NCBI RefSeq assembly: GCF_000799715.1
Contig: NZ_JUHG01000011.1
Location: 496,001-560,000 of the forward strand
Reading direction: 5' to 3'
DNA: 64,000 nt
Source of the DNA: Martinezella rhizogenes
GTDB taxonomy: Bacteria > Pseudomonadota > Alphaproteobacteria > Rhizobiales > Rhizobiaceae
Part shown: one piece after another, positions 37,567 to 46,423 of the stretch
Numbering within the stretch: position 1 is the first letter of the stretch
Layout: every line of letters starts with the position of its first letter
Made by a program: the position numbers and the translations under genes
The notes under the pieces: model-generated
Told to the model about the DNA's origin: nothing
Database searches by the model: none
The model's input: the letters and a program-made list of their open reading frames with translations, nothing else

Positions 37567-38393
37567 GTTACGCTGAAGCTCTGATCCCGGCACAGCCGGC
37601 GCCGCCGGAGACAATGAAGCGCGTCTCCAAATCCCGCATTGTCGGTTATATATTCCTGTTCATCTGGGCGCTGCTCGGCATCGCGTTGATCACCATGATG
37701 ATCACCAATTGGGATAACGCAAAGTTCTTCAAGTTTGGCCCAGCCTATCTGGATGGCCTCTGGATTACTGTGAAACTGGTCGGGTTTTCCTTCATCTTCG
37801 GAGCGATACTTTCAATTCCGCTTGCGCTCGCCAGAATGTCAGAGAACAGAGTCCTGCAGGGATTAACCTATTGTTATGTATACCTCTTCCGCGGCACGCC
37901 GCTGCTGGCACAGATCTACATGGTCTACTACGGTTTCCCTGAGGGCCGAAGCTTCCTACAGAGTATTGGTCTCTGGTGGTTTTTCCGCGACCCCTATTAT
38001 TGTGGCCTGTTTGCCATCACGCTGAACACGGCAGCCTATCAGACGGAGATCGTACGCGGCGCTATCCAGAGCGTTCATCGCGGCCAGAGCGAGGCCGCCG
38101 CTTCGCTCGGCCTCCACAAGCTTGTGACCTTCTACAAGGTCATCATGCCGCAAGCCTTGATCGTGGCGCTCCGTCCCTATGGCAACGAGATCATTCTGCT
38201 AATCAAAAGTTCGGCGGTCGTATCGATCATCACCGTCTACGATCTGATGGGGCAGACACGCCATGCCTTCTCCCAGACCTACGATTACCAAACCTATCTC
38301 TGGGCGGCGATTTTCTATCTTTCGATCGTCGAAGTCATGCGTAACGGCTGGGCTCGCATGGAAGCCTATCTGACGCGCCACTTGAAGCGATGA
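37563..38393 (+). CDS. Amino-acid ABC transporter permease (HisM-like)
   Basis: A 276-residue permease, partner of the previous gene. About five or six helices; the EAA motif region reads AIQSVHRGQSEAAASLGLHK near residues 168-187. Its start overlaps the first permease's stop. No ATP-binding subunit follows: the next gene is usg, so the ATPase must come from elsewhere in the genome, or be shared with another transporter. Confidence 0.9.
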   Translation: MSYAEALIPAQPAPPETMKRVSKSRIVGYIFLFIWALLGIALITMMITNWDNAKFFKFGPAYLDGLWITVKLVGFSFIFGAILSIPLALARMSENRVLQGLTYCYVYLFRGTPLLAQIYMVYYGFPEGRSFLQSIGLWWFFRDPYYCGLFAITLNTAAYQTEIVRGAIQSVHRGQSEAAASLGLHKLVTFYKVIMPQALIVALRPYGNEIILLIKSSAVVSIITVYDLMGQTRHAFSQTYDYQTYLWAAIFYLSIVEVMRNGWARMEAYLTRHLKR

Positions 38394-38588
38394 TCCTGTC
38401 GCGGATGGCGCCGCGTTGCGCCGTCTGCGCCCTTGGCAGCACTCACCATGCAAGGCTGCTATCATATTGATTTATGTGTAGAAAACTCTTTTTATAACGC
38501 TTTTATAACATTTAAGCCTATCATGAGCTGTTTCCATTTTCGTACCCGCGAGTCTCAACAAGACAATGGGAACAGAAAGAGAGACCTC

Positions 38589-38855
38589 ATGCACGACGAC
38601 ATGCAAAAGCAGTTGCAAGGCTACGGGTTGACGACGGCGCAGATCCTCTATCGCCTGCCCGATCATCCTCAATTTCTGCAGACCTATGTCTGGCAGGACT
38701 ATGATCTCGCCCCGAACTTTCCCGAGATGCGCGGCTTCCTGAAGTTCTGGCAAGAGAAACTGGACGGACCGCTGCATTCGGTGCGCTATGTCCACCGCAA
38801 GCTGATTTCGGCGACGGAATGGCGCGCGCTGAAGGGAGAGCTCATCCTGCACTAG
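38589..38855 (+). CDS. usg: Usg-like protein
   Basis: An 88-residue protein matching the alphaproteobacterial Usg family over its full length (QLQGYGLTTAQILYRLPDHP, QTYVWQDYDLAPNFPEM, GPLHSVRYVHRKLI). The family was named from a gene near a tryptophan operon; it is conserved in Rhizobiales and its function is unknown. ATG at 38589 gives the conserved length and follows a GAGAG site; the frame itself is open further back. Single gene. Confidence 0.88.
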   Translation: MHDDMQKQLQGYGLTTAQILYRLPDHPQFLQTYVWQDYDLAPNFPEMRGFLKFWQEKLDGPLHSVRYVHRKLISATEWRALKGELILH

Positions 38856-38864
38856 CGCTGGTTG

Positions 38865-38904
38865 CCAAACCATTTGCAAAAGCCCCAAACCATTTGCAAA
38901 AGCC
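38865..38904 (+). repeat. 20-bp perfect tandem duplication
   Basis: CCAAACCATTTGCAAAAGCC occurs twice head to tail (38865-38884 and 38885-38904) in the 97-bp gap between usg and the methyltransferase gene. It is a recent-looking duplication with no known role; it could affect spacing of a regulatory element. Confidence 0.9.
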
Positions 38905-38952
38905 AAGGAAGCGCCTTAATGCCTGCCTGACGAACGGAAAGGCTGGTGTCCC

Positions 38953-39777
38953 ATGGCTAAGAAGAAGATCGACGAAGACGCGCTGGCGGAAGCCTATAAC
39001 CGCGCGCTCGCGCTGGAAAAGGCCGGCGATATCGACGCCGCCGTCAAGGCCTACCAGCAAGTGCTGGCGATCGATCCCGAGGATCATGGCGGCGCGGCAG
39101 TGCGCATCGCCTCGATGGGTCACGGCGAAACGCCGGTGAAGGCGCCGGACGCCTATGTCGAAACCCTGTTCGATCAGCATGCCGAAGTCTTCGAAGACGT
39201 GCTCGTCGAGCAGCTCGGTTATCACGTTCCGGTTCTCGTGCGCCAGCGGCTTCAGGCGCTCGGTCTCGGCCCGTTCAAGCGCATGCTCGATCTCGGCTGC
39301 GGCACCGGACTGACCGGCGGCACGCTGCGCGACATTGTCGAGGACATTACCGGCATCGACATTTCCGAGAACATGGTCGAAGTCGCCCACGAGAAAGACC
39401 TCTACGAAACGCTGTTCGTTGCCGAAGTCGAGGATTTCCTCGACGACAATGACGAGGAGCCTTTCGACCTGATCACCGCCACCGACGTCCTGCCCTATCT
39501 CGGCGCGCTGGAACCGCTCTTTTTCGGCGCCGCTGAAAACATGACGCCCGGCGGCCTCTTCATCTTTTCCTCCGAGACCCTACCAGAGAGCGCGCTTGCC
39601 GGCCGCCCCTATATGGTCGGCCCGCATCAGCGGTTCGCCCATTCGGAAAGCTACGTGCGCGAACGGCTGACGGCCACCGGTTTCGAGCTGGTCGAAATCA
39701 CCGATATCAATGTCCGCATGCAAGACGGCCAGCCGACACCGGGCCATCTGATCATCGCACGCCTCGTCGCTGAGTGA
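38953..39777 (+). CDS. TPR-containing class I SAM methyltransferase
   Basis: A 274-residue protein. Residues about 8-55 form a TPR-like helical pair (AYNRALALEKAGDIDAAVKA); residues about 85-270 are a class I methyltransferase fold with motif I MLDLGCGTGLTGG, motif II ITGIDIS, motif III FDLITATDVLPYLG and a GGLFIFSSE post-motif strand. The substrate is unknown; similar TPR-methyltransferases are often annotated only as methyltransferase type 11/12. ATG at 38953 lies downstream of the tandem repeat. It is followed by a 13-bp palindrome and then a GST gene. Confidence 0.88.
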   Translation: MAKKKIDEDALAEAYNRALALEKAGDIDAAVKAYQQVLAIDPEDHGGAAVRIASMGHGETPVKAPDAYVETLFDQHAEVFEDVLVEQLGYHVPVLVRQRLQALGLGPFKRMLDLGCGTGLTGGTLRDIVEDITGIDISENMVEVAHEKDLYETLFVAEVEDFLDDNDEEPFDLITATDVLPYLGALEPLFFGAAENMTPGGLFIFSSETLPESALAGRPYMVGPHQRFAHSESYVRERLTATGFELVEITDINVRMQDGQPTPGHLIIARLVAE

Positions 39778-39797
39778 GGTGATCCGGCAAGGGGGTT

Positions 39798-39827
39798 GGA
39801 ATAATTATCCAATCGGATAATTATTCC
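39798..39827. repeat. 13-bp perfect inverted repeat, AT-rich
   Basis: GGAATAATTATCC-AATC-GGATAATTATTCC is perfectly symmetric over 30 bp, starting 20 bp after the methyltransferase stop and ending 74 bp before the GST start. It lacks a T-run. It could be a hairpin terminator without a U tail or, because each arm is itself nearly palindromic (ATAATTAT core), a repressor operator for the GST gene. Confidence 0.8.
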
Positions 39828-39901
39828 TTCGCGAGGACATTCGTTACTTGGCCATTCGGTCAGGTTTCGGTGCAAAACCTCGATGCAGGAAAGGTTGCCG
39901 C

Positions 39902-40594
39902 ATGTCGCTCATCCTCTATCAGCATCCCCTCGCCTCTTTTTGTCATAAGGTGCTGATCGCGCTCTATGAGAATGGCACGCCCTTCGAAAGCCGGATCATC
40001 GATCTCGGCAACGAGGAGTCGCGTGCCTCATTGCTGCGGCTCTGGCCGATCGGCAAATTTCCCGTCCTGCGCGACGAGACACTCGACAGCACGGTTCCCG
40101 AGACCAGTGTCATCATCGAATATCTCGACCGGCATTATCCCGGTCCGGTGCCACTGTTGCCGCCCGATCCAACCGATGCACTCTGCGTCCGGCTCTGGGA
40201 CCGCTTCTTCGATCACTATGTTCAGGAACCGATGCAGAAGATCGTCGCCGACAAGCGGCGACCGGAAGGTCAGTGTGATCCGCAGGCCGTGGCGGAGGCA
40301 GAGGCACTCCTGCGCACCGCATACGGGATGATCGAACAGCAATTGGACGGCAAACGCTGGATTGTCGGCGACGCCTTCACCATGGCAGATTGCGCCGCCG
40401 CTCCCGCGCTGTTCTACGCCGAAACGCTGGTGTCTTTCGGCGATCAGCATGTTCGGCTAAAGCAATATTACCAACGCCTGCTCAACCGCCCTTCCTTCGC
40501 GCGGGTGCTGCAAGAGGCAATGCCCTACTTCCATTATTATCCCTATTACGAAAATTTGCCGGCCCAGTTCCGCCGGGAGCAGCCGAACGCTTAA
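39902..40594 (+). CDS. Glutathione S-transferase
   Basis: A 230-residue protein with a thioredoxin-fold GST N-terminal domain (LYQHPLASFCHKVLIALYENG, then LWPIGKFPVLRDET with the cis-Pro and VPETSVIIEYLDRHYPG glutathione-binding segment) and an all-helical C-terminal domain with GDAFTMADCAAAPALFYAE. Substrate and class are not determinable; it is close to a group often called GST family beta/theta-like. ATG at 39902; frame open earlier but this is the family N-terminus. A large palindrome lies upstream. Convergent with the ssu cluster. Confidence 0.92.
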   Translation: MSLILYQHPLASFCHKVLIALYENGTPFESRIIDLGNEESRASLLRLWPIGKFPVLRDETLDSTVPETSVIIEYLDRHYPGPVPLLPPDPTDALCVRLWDRFFDHYVQEPMQKIVADKRRPEGQCDPQAVAEAEALLRTAYGMIEQQLDGKRWIVGDAFTMADCAAAPALFYAETLVSFGDQHVRLKQYYQRLLNRPSFARVLQEAMPYFHYYPYYENLPAQFRREQPNA

Positions 40595-40656
40595 GCATAC
40601 CGTGGGCGCTCACGTCGCCGACCGCTCCATGTCGCAGGCAATGAGGCCAGGCCGAA

Positions 40657-41460
40657 TTAGCCTGCCTTGGCATCCCCGAGGATAGCGGCCAGCAACTGCC
40701 CTTCAAGTTCGGCCAGCGCCGGATTGCCATGGCGGCGGGGGTGCGGATGGGGAACGGCGAGATCGAGCACGATCCGCCCTTCATCCAGCACCACGACGCG
40801 ATCGGCCAGATGCACGGCTTCGCTGACATCATGCGTCACGAGCACGGCGGTGAAGCCAAGTTCGCGCCAGACGCGGTTCAGCAACTCCTGCATGCTGATG
40901 CGGGTGAGCGCGTCCAGCGCGCCAAGCGGCTCGTCCAGCGCCAGGACGCCGGGCTTGCTTACCAGCGCGCGAGCAAGTGCCACGCGCTGCCGCTGGCCAC
41001 CGGAAAGCCGCGACGGCCATTCTCCGGCCTTTTCCGCCAGCTGCACCTCGGAAAGCACGGCCGCAGTCTCGGACCGTATCACCTGCTGCGGCAATCCTTC
41101 GCCGAGACCAACGGCGACATTGTCGGCAACGGAGAGCCAGGGCAGCAATCGCGGTTCCTGAAAGACGATGCGGGCGTTCGGCGCTGCATCATTCGCTTCG
41201 GTCGTCTCGAAACGGAGATGTCCAGCGGTCGGCTCATCCAGCCCCATCAGGATGCGCAGCAGCGTGCTCTTGCCGCAACCACTCTTGCCGATGACGGCGA
41301 CGAACTGGCCGGCGGGAATATCGAGATCGATGCCGCGCAGCACGCGATTATTGTCGAAGCTCTTTTCCAGGCCCTTGATGTGGATGGCGGCGGCACCCGT
41401 CTGCAACGGCACACTCCCGGAGGAGCCTTGATGAACGCGTTCCAATGCGGTGGCGGTCAT
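40657..41460 (-). CDS. ssuB: Aliphatic sulfonate ABC transporter, ATP-binding protein
   Basis: A 267-residue ATPase of the nitrate/sulfonate/taurine family. Walker [13 protein letters not shown] (about 63-74), signature [15 protein letters not shown], Walker [13 protein letters not shown] and the switch His are all present. ATG at 41460 follows GAGGAG; the frame is open 29 codons more, overlapping ssuC. It is the last gene of ssuADCB, 10 bp downstream of ssuC. Confidence 0.93.
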   Translation of the reverse strand: MTATALERVHQGSSGSVPLQTGAAAIHIKGLEKSFDNNRVLRGIDLDIPAGQFVAVIGKSGCGKSTLLRILMGLDEPTAGHLRFETTEANDAAPNARIVFQEPRLLPWLSVADNVAVGLGEGLPQQVIRSETAAVLSEVQLAEKAGEWPSRLSGGQRQRVALARALVSKPGVLALDEPLGALDALTRISMQELLNRVWRELGFTAVLVTHDVSEAVHLADRVVVLDEGRIVLDLAVPHPHPRRHGNPALAELEGQLLAAILGDAKAG

Positions 41461-41470
41461 GGATATCTCC

Positions 41471-42307
41471 TCAATTCTGATAGGCCGGGTTCCAGCGCAA
41501 GGCCCTGCGCTCCAGCGCCCGGGCAACGACATCGGCGAGTTTGCCAAGCACGGCGTAGATCACCAGCGTCAGCACCACGACATCGGTCATGCCGAATTCG
41601 CGGGCATTATTGGCCATATAGCCGATACCCGAGGATGCGGCGATCGATTCCGCCACGATCAGCGTCAGCCACATGATGCCGAGCGCGAAGCGCAGGCCGA
41701 CGAGGATCGACGGCAGAGCGCCGGGGAAGATCACCTTCTTGAACAGCGTCCAGTTGCTCATGCCATAGACCCGGCCCATCTCGATCAGGCCGCGATCGAC
41801 ATTGCGAACGCCGTGATAGGTGTTGAGATAGATCGGGAAGAGCACGCCGAGCGCCGTCAGGAACAGCTTCGATTCCTCGCCGATCCCAAACCAGAGGATG
41901 ACCAGCGGCACCATGGCCAGATGCGGAATGGTGCGCAGCATCTGCAGCGTCGTATCGGTCAGCTTCTCCGACAGCCGCGACACGCCATTGGCGATGCCGA
42001 GCAGGAAGCCTATCGAGCCGCCCACCAGCAGGCCGGCAAAGGCGCGACCGGCGCTGACGAGGATATTATGCGGCAATTGCCCGGAGATCGTCGTCTGCCA
42101 GAAGGCCAATACGACGGCCGCCGGCGACGGCATGATGCGGGTGGATATCCACCCAACCGAACAGCCGAACTGCCAGATCGCTATGATGACGATAGGTAAT
42201 AGGAAAGGCAAAAACCGCTCCAGGGAGATTGCCGGCCGCGCCGGCTTGGCCGAGCGAGCCCGGCTTTGCACGGCAACGCGGACGAAGGACGTGTCGAATG
42301 CCGACAT
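41471..42307 (-). CDS. ssuC: Aliphatic sulfonate ABC transporter permease
   Basis: A 278-residue inner-membrane permease with six predicted helices and the EAA-type loop ([27 protein letters not shown], residues about 170-195, quoted in part). The N-terminal basic segment before the first helix is typical of SsuC. It follows ssuD by 24 bp and precedes ssuB by 10 bp. Confidence 0.93.
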   Translation of the reverse strand: MSAFDTSFVRVAVQSRARSAKPARPAISLERFLPFLLPIVIIAIWQFGCSVGWISTRIMPSPAAVVLAFWQTTISGQLPHNILVSAGRAFAGLLVGGSIGFLLGIANGVSRLSEKLTDTTLQMLRTIPHLAMVPLVILWFGIGEESKLFLTALGVLFPIYLNTYHGVRNVDRGLIEMGRVYGMSNWTLFKKVIFPGALPSILVGLRFALGIMWLTLIVAESIAASSGIGYMANNAREFGMTDVVVLTLVIYAVLGKLADVVARALERRALRWNPAYQN

Positions 42308-42331
42308 GAGGATCTCCCTGAATTGTTCGCG

Positions 42332-43507
42332 TTAAGAGCCGGAAACGACTTTCAGATTGCCGCCATGGCTGCCACCGGCGAAGATCTGCTTTGCGCCGAA
42401 TTCGTTGCGGAAACCGGCTCGCTGTTCCTCGCGGGAGAGCCCGATTTCCGGGAACAGCAGTTCCGCGACACGATAGGCCTCTTCCAGATGCGGATAGCCG
42501 GAACCGATCACCGTTTCGATGCCGATGTCCTGATATTCGCGCAGCCTTGCGGCAACAGTCTGCGGCGAACCGACGAGCGCCGTACCGGCCCCGGCGCGGA
42601 CGAGGCCAACGCCAGCCCAGAGGTTCGGCGAAACTTCGAGCTTGTCGCGACGACCGCCGTGAAGGGCTGCCATGCGCTTCTGGCCAACGGAGTCGGACTG
42701 GTTGACGAACTGCTCCTGTGCTTCACGGATCGTCTGGTCATCGAGCTTGGAGATCAGCCGGTCGGCTGCTGCCCATGCCTCTTCGTCCGTCTCGCGGACG
42801 ATGAAATGCAGGCGGATGCCGAAGCTGACTTCACGGCCCTTCTTGGCGGCGGCGGCGCGGACCTTCTCGACCTTCTCGGCCACCTGAGCCGGCGGCTCGC
42901 CCCAGGTCAGATACTTGTCGACGCGGCCGACCGAGAAATCGATGCCGGCATCCGAGGAACCGCCGAAATAGAGCGGCGGGCGCGGCGACTGCACCGGCGG
43001 CAGTCCGAGCCTTGCGTTGGTCGCCTGGATATACTTGCCCTCGAATGTCGAGGAGCCCTTCTCCATAAGCTCTTCCCAGACGGTGAAGAACTCGTCGGCA
43101 TGGGCATAACGCTCGTCATGCTCGAGATGAATACCGTCGCCCGCCAGTTCCGCCGGGCTGCCGCCAACCACGATGTTGAGCAGCACGCGTCCATTCGAAA
43201 CGCGATCGAGCGTCGAGGCGAGTCGGGCATAATAGGCGGGTGATGCCGTGCCAGGACGGATCGCCACCAGGAACTTCAGCTTCTGTGTGTGTGCCGACAG
43301 GGCGGCGGCGGTGATGAAAGACTCCTCGCAGGAAACGCCCGTCGGCAGCAGCACGCCGGAGTAACCGAGCCGATCGACAGCCTGAGCGATCTGCGTGAGA
43401 TAGCCGATTTCTGGCCCGCGGTTGAGATCGGTCGACCCAAGATAGGTGCCGTCGCCGGAGGTCGGAATGAACCACAGGAAGTCGATGGGTTTGGCGGTCT
43501 TGGTCAT
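42332..43507 (-). CDS. ssuD: FMNH2-dependent alkanesulfonate monooxygenase
   Basis: A 391-residue luciferase-fold enzyme that releases sulfite from alkanesulfonates using reduced flavin supplied by a separate reductase. Family segments are intact: [15 protein letters not shown] at the N-terminus, [46 protein letters not shown] and [10 protein letters not shown]. The active-site arginine and histidine contexts ([15 protein letters not shown]) are present. A TATAAT-like promoter element 80 bp upstream is shared with ssuA. No ssuE reductase lies in the window. Confidence 0.95.
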   Translation of the reverse strand: MTKTAKPIDFLWFIPTSGDGTYLGSTDLNRGPEIGYLTQIAQAVDRLGYSGVLLPTGVSCEESFITAAALSAHTQKLKFLVAIRPGTASPAYYARLASTLDRVSNGRVLLNIVVGGSPAELAGDGIHLEHDERYAHADEFFTVWEELMEKGSSTFEGKYIQATNARLGLPPVQSPRPPLYFGGSSDAGIDFSVGRVDKYLTWGEPPAQVAEKVEKVRAAAAKKGREVSFGIRLHFIVRETDEEAWAAADRLISKLDDQTIREAQEQFVNQSDSVGQKRMAALHGGRRDKLEVSPNLWAGVGLVRAGAGTALVGSPQTVAARLREYQDIGIETVIGSGYPHLEEAYRVAELLFPEIGLSREEQRAGFRNEFGAKQIFAGGSHGGNLKVVSGS

Positions 43508-43586
43508 GGTGTTTCCCTGTCTTCTGGGCGCGTATCATCGGGAGCATGTCCCTTGGGTCTTCCGAGGGATAGTGGCATAGACTACC

Positions 43587-43599
43587 GATTATATCGACA
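43587..43599 (-). promoter_or_regulatory. Promoter-like element upstream of ssuD
   Basis: On the minus strand, TGTCGATATAATC contains a perfect -10 box (TATAAT). It lies 80 bp before the ssuD start. The identical 13-mer sits 84 bp before ssuA. No good -35 box is seen, so an activator of the CysB/Cbl type may be needed. Confidence 0.6.
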
Positions 43600-43703
43600 A
43601 TGCAGATTTTCTATTGTTGGCCATCTCGCGGAATATTTTTCCGCGATACCAGCCGCGCCCGTCATGTTTCGAGCGCGGCCACATCGATTACGACGATCGT
43701 TGC

Positions 43704-44672
43704 TCAGCTCGCTTTCGGCCGCCAGACGATATCGGTGATGGTAAGCTTCTTCGGAACGATCCCGAGGTCGTAAAACGCGTCCGCCAGTCCCTGCTGATAG
43801 GCAATGGCTGCGTCGTTGATGGTCGAGACGGCACCGAGATTGAAGTCGGGGCGCGTCAGTGTCACCCGCGTAATATTGGCCGGCACGCCGGTGATCTCCG
43901 AAAGGGCGGCGACGGTATCGTCAAGATTGGCCTGCGCCGCGGTACCGACCTTGGCGAGCTCATCGAGCACATCAACGACAACCTGTGCATTGTCCTTGGT
44001 GAAATCGGCATTACCCAGGAAATAGCTGTAGGAATCGAGCAGGCCACGCGCCGTTGCCAGGATGCGGGTATCCGGATCGGCCTCGGCGATGGCGAGATAG
44101 GGATCCCAGATTGACCAGGCATCGATCGCGCCGGTCTTGAAGGCTGCGGAAGCATCCGGCGGCGCGAGATCGAGCGCCTGGACATCGTTCACCGTCAGGC
44201 CACCCTTGGTAAGCGCCTTTACGGCAACGTTATGGGCGCTGGACCCGCGCTTGAAGGCCAATTTCTTGCCCTTGAGGTCCGCTAGCGTCTGGATTGGCGA
44301 ATCCTTGCGCACCAGAATGGCCGAGCCATCAGGGCTTCCGGAATATTGTCCCACATAAAGCAGATTTCCGTTAGCGGCCTGCGCGAAAAGCGGAGGCACA
44401 TCGCCAGTCGCTCCGAAATCGAGCGCACCGGCACCCAATGCTTCCAAAAGCGGAGGGCCGGAGGTGAACTCGGACCATTCGACAGAGATGCCGCGACCGG
44501 CGAGCAGCTTTTCCAGCGAGCCCTTGCGTTTGGCCAGCGCCAGTACACCGTTCTTCTGCCAGCCTATACGAAGGGTGGTTGCAGCGGCAGCGCGCGCCGG
44601 CCGTATGGAAGGCAGCGCCAGGGCGGCGGCGGTAGCGCCGAGAAGGCTGAGTGTCTGTCTGCGCGAGATCAT
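43704..44672 (-). CDS. ssuA: Aliphatic sulfonate ABC transporter, binding protein
   Basis: A 322-residue periplasmic binding protein of the nitrate/sulfonate type. Signal sequence about 1-30 carries a twin-arginine motif (ISRRQTLSLLG), suggesting Tat export. The binding-fold segments LRIGWQKNGVLALAKRKG, LGAGALDFGATGDVPPLFAQA, and KKLAFKRGSSAHNVAVKAL match SsuA. ATG at 44672 follows an AAAGGA site. First gene of ssuADCB; 196 bp of non-coding DNA separates it from ssuD. Confidence 0.93.
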   Translation of the reverse strand: MISRRQTLSLLGATAAALALPSIRPARAAAATTLRIGWQKNGVLALAKRKGSLEKLLAGRGISVEWSEFTSGPPLLEALGAGALDFGATGDVPPLFAQAANGNLLYVGQYSGSPDGSAILVRKDSPIQTLADLKGKKLAFKRGSSAHNVAVKALTKGGLTVNDVQALDLAPPDASAAFKTGAIDAWSIWDPYLAIAEADPDTRILATARGLLDSYSYFLGNADFTKDNAQVVVDVLDELAKVGTAAQANLDDTVAALSEITGVPANITRVTLTRPDFNLGAVSTINDAAIAYQQGLADAFYDLGIVPKKLTITDIVWRPKAS

Positions 44673-44755
44673 GAAAAGTCCTTTCCCCACCGGATCGAGA
44701 CGTATCCCGTTGCCACCGGCATTGCTATTGATGCCCTAAGAATTGCAAATCCATG

Positions 44756-44768
44756 GATTATATCGACA
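44756..44768 (-). promoter_or_regulatory. Promoter-like element upstream of ssuA
   Basis: The minus-strand 13-mer TGTCGATATAATC, with a perfect TATAAT box, ends 84 bp before the ssuA start. It is the same sequence as upstream of ssuD, in the same orientation and at nearly the same distance. Confidence 0.6.
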
Positions 44769-44943
44769 TCTGATATTGTGAATTTCCGCGATTGCATCGA
44801 AATTCGATTTCGACAAACAAGGAATATGCGGAATTATCTTCCAAGACGAATGAAACCGAGACAAGTTCGCCGACAAATCGGTCTTCCGTCTCCATCGCCT
44901 TTCCGCTAAGCCTTCAGTCAAAATTCGTAAGGGAGTTTCGCGA

Positions 44944-45816
44944 ATGGCAAAGGTCGCTTTCATCGGCATGGGCGTCATGGGGTATCCCATGGCAGGGTAT
45001 TTGAAGACCAAGGGCGGTCACGACGTCACCGTCTACAACCGCACCGTCGCCAAGGCGGAAGCCTGGGCCAAGCAGTTTGACGGCAAGTTTGCTTCCACCC
45101 CCGCCGCGGCTGCCGAAGGCGCCGATTTCGTCTTTACCTGCGTCGGCAATGACGACGATCTGCGCTCAGTAACAATCGGCAAGGACGGCGTGCTCGCGGG
45201 CATGAAGGCGGGTGCGATCCTGATCGACAACACCACGGCAAGCGCTGAAGTCGCTCGCGAACTTCATGCTGCGGCCAAGGAAAAAGGTGTCGACTTCATC
45301 GACGCCCCCGTCTCCGGCGGCCAGGCTGGCGCGGAGAATGGCGTGCTGACTGTCATGTGCGGTGGCGATGAAGCCGTGTTCGAAAAGGCGAAGCCCGTCA
45401 TCGACGCCTATGCCCGTATGGTCGGCCTGATGGGCACGGTCGGCGCGGGCCAGCTCACCAAGATGATCAACCAGATCTGCATCGCCGGCATCGTCCAGGG
45501 CCTCGCCGAAGGCATCCATTTCGGCAAGCAGGCCGGCCTCGACATCGAAAAGGTCGTGGATGTCATTTCCAAGGGTGCAGCCGGCTCGTGGCAGATGGAG
45601 AACCGCCACAAGACCATGAACGCTGAAAAATACGACTTCGGCTTCGCCGTCGACTGGATGCGCAAGGACCTCGGGATCGTGCTGGCCGAAGCCCGCCGCA
45701 ATGAGGCCAAGCTTCCGCTGACGGCACTCGTCGACCAATTCTACGGCGACGTCCAGGCCATGGGCGGCAGCCGCTGGGACACCTCGTCACTGTTGGCGCG
45801 GCTCGATAGGAAGTGA
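44944..45816 (+). CDS. NAD(P)-dependent beta-hydroxyacid dehydrogenase
   Basis: A 290-residue enzyme of the 3-hydroxyisobutyrate / tartronate-semialdehyde reductase family. N-terminal Rossmann motif FIGMGVMGYPMAGYL (5-19), substrate motif DAPVSGGQAGAENGVLTVM (about 120), catalytic Lys in GAGQLTKMINQI (about 175). Preference between 3-hydroxyisobutyrate, glyoxylate/succinic semialdehyde or other substrate is not decidable from sequence. ATG at 44944. Single gene, ends at a shared terminator with the convergent Lrp gene. Confidence 0.9.
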   Translation: MAKVAFIGMGVMGYPMAGYLKTKGGHDVTVYNRTVAKAEAWAKQFDGKFASTPAAAAEGADFVFTCVGNDDDLRSVTIGKDGVLAGMKAGAILIDNTTASAEVARELHAAAKEKGVDFIDAPVSGGQAGAENGVLTVMCGGDEAVFEKAKPVIDAYARMVGLMGTVGAGQLTKMINQICIAGIVQGLAEGIHFGKQAGLDIEKVVDVISKGAAGSWQMENRHKTMNAEKYDFGFAVDWMRKDLGIVLAEARRNEAKLPLTALVDQFYGDVQAMGGSRWDTSSLLARLDRK

Positions 45817-45842
45817 AGTAGTCGCCAAAACGACCACTCCTT

Positions 45843-45873
45843 ATTAAGCGCCATTGCAAATGTGGCGCTTAAT
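45843..45873. terminator. Bidirectional terminator overlapping the Lrp stop
   Basis: An 11-bp perfect stem (ATTAAGCGCCA / TGGCGCTTAAT) with a 9-base loop between convergent genes; its right arm overlaps the stop codon region of the Lrp-family gene. Confidence 0.75.
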
Positions 45874-46357
45874 CCTCTTGCGACTTCGCGGTATCCAGCA
45901 GCATGTAATCCAGCGGCAACTCCGTCGAATACTTGATCCGCTCCATCGCGAAGGCCGAGGAGACGTCGCGGATTTCGATCTTGGCGATCATGCGCTTGTA
46001 GAAAGCATCATAGGCGGCGATGTCGGGAACGACGACGCGCAGCAGATAATCGACATCGCCGCTCATGCGGTAGAACTCGACCACTTCCGGGAAGTCGGCG
46101 ATCACCTCGGAAAAGCGCTTGAGCCATTCGATCGAGTGACTATTGGTGCGAATCGAGACGAAGACAGTAACCTTGGTGTTGACCTTTTCCGGGTCGAGCA
46201 ACGCCACGCGGCGGCGAATGACACCGTCCTCTTCCATCTTCTGGATACGGCGCCAGCATGGTGTCGTCGACAGCCCGACCTTCTTGGCAAGATCGGCCAC
46301 GGCCAGAGTGGAATCTTCCTGCAGCAAGCGCAGGATTTTGCGGTCGAGACGGTCCAT
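45869..46357 (-). CDS. Lrp/AsnC-family transcriptional regulator
   Basis: A 162-residue regulator. N-terminal helix-turn-helix (MDRLDRKILRLLQEDSTLA, then DLAKKVGLSTTPCWRRIQKME) and a C-terminal RAM ligand-binding domain (about 65-150; GDVDYLLRVVVPDIAAYDAF) are complete. Such proteins respond to amino acids. The nearest target candidates are the convergent dehydrogenase and itself. ATG at 46357. Confidence 0.93.
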   Translation of the reverse strand: MDRLDRKILRLLQEDSTLAVADLAKKVGLSTTPCWRRIQKMEEDGVIRRRVALLDPEKVNTKVTVFVSIRTNSHSIEWLKRFSEVIADFPEVVEFYRMSGDVDYLLRVVVPDIAAYDAFYKRMIAKIEIRDVSSAFAMERIKYSTELPLDYMLLDTAKSQED

Positions 46358-46423
46358 TTCGGCTATCCTTTCGAATTATATTCTCTCTATAGCGCGTTTT
46401 TGACGAAAGAAAAGAAACTTGTT

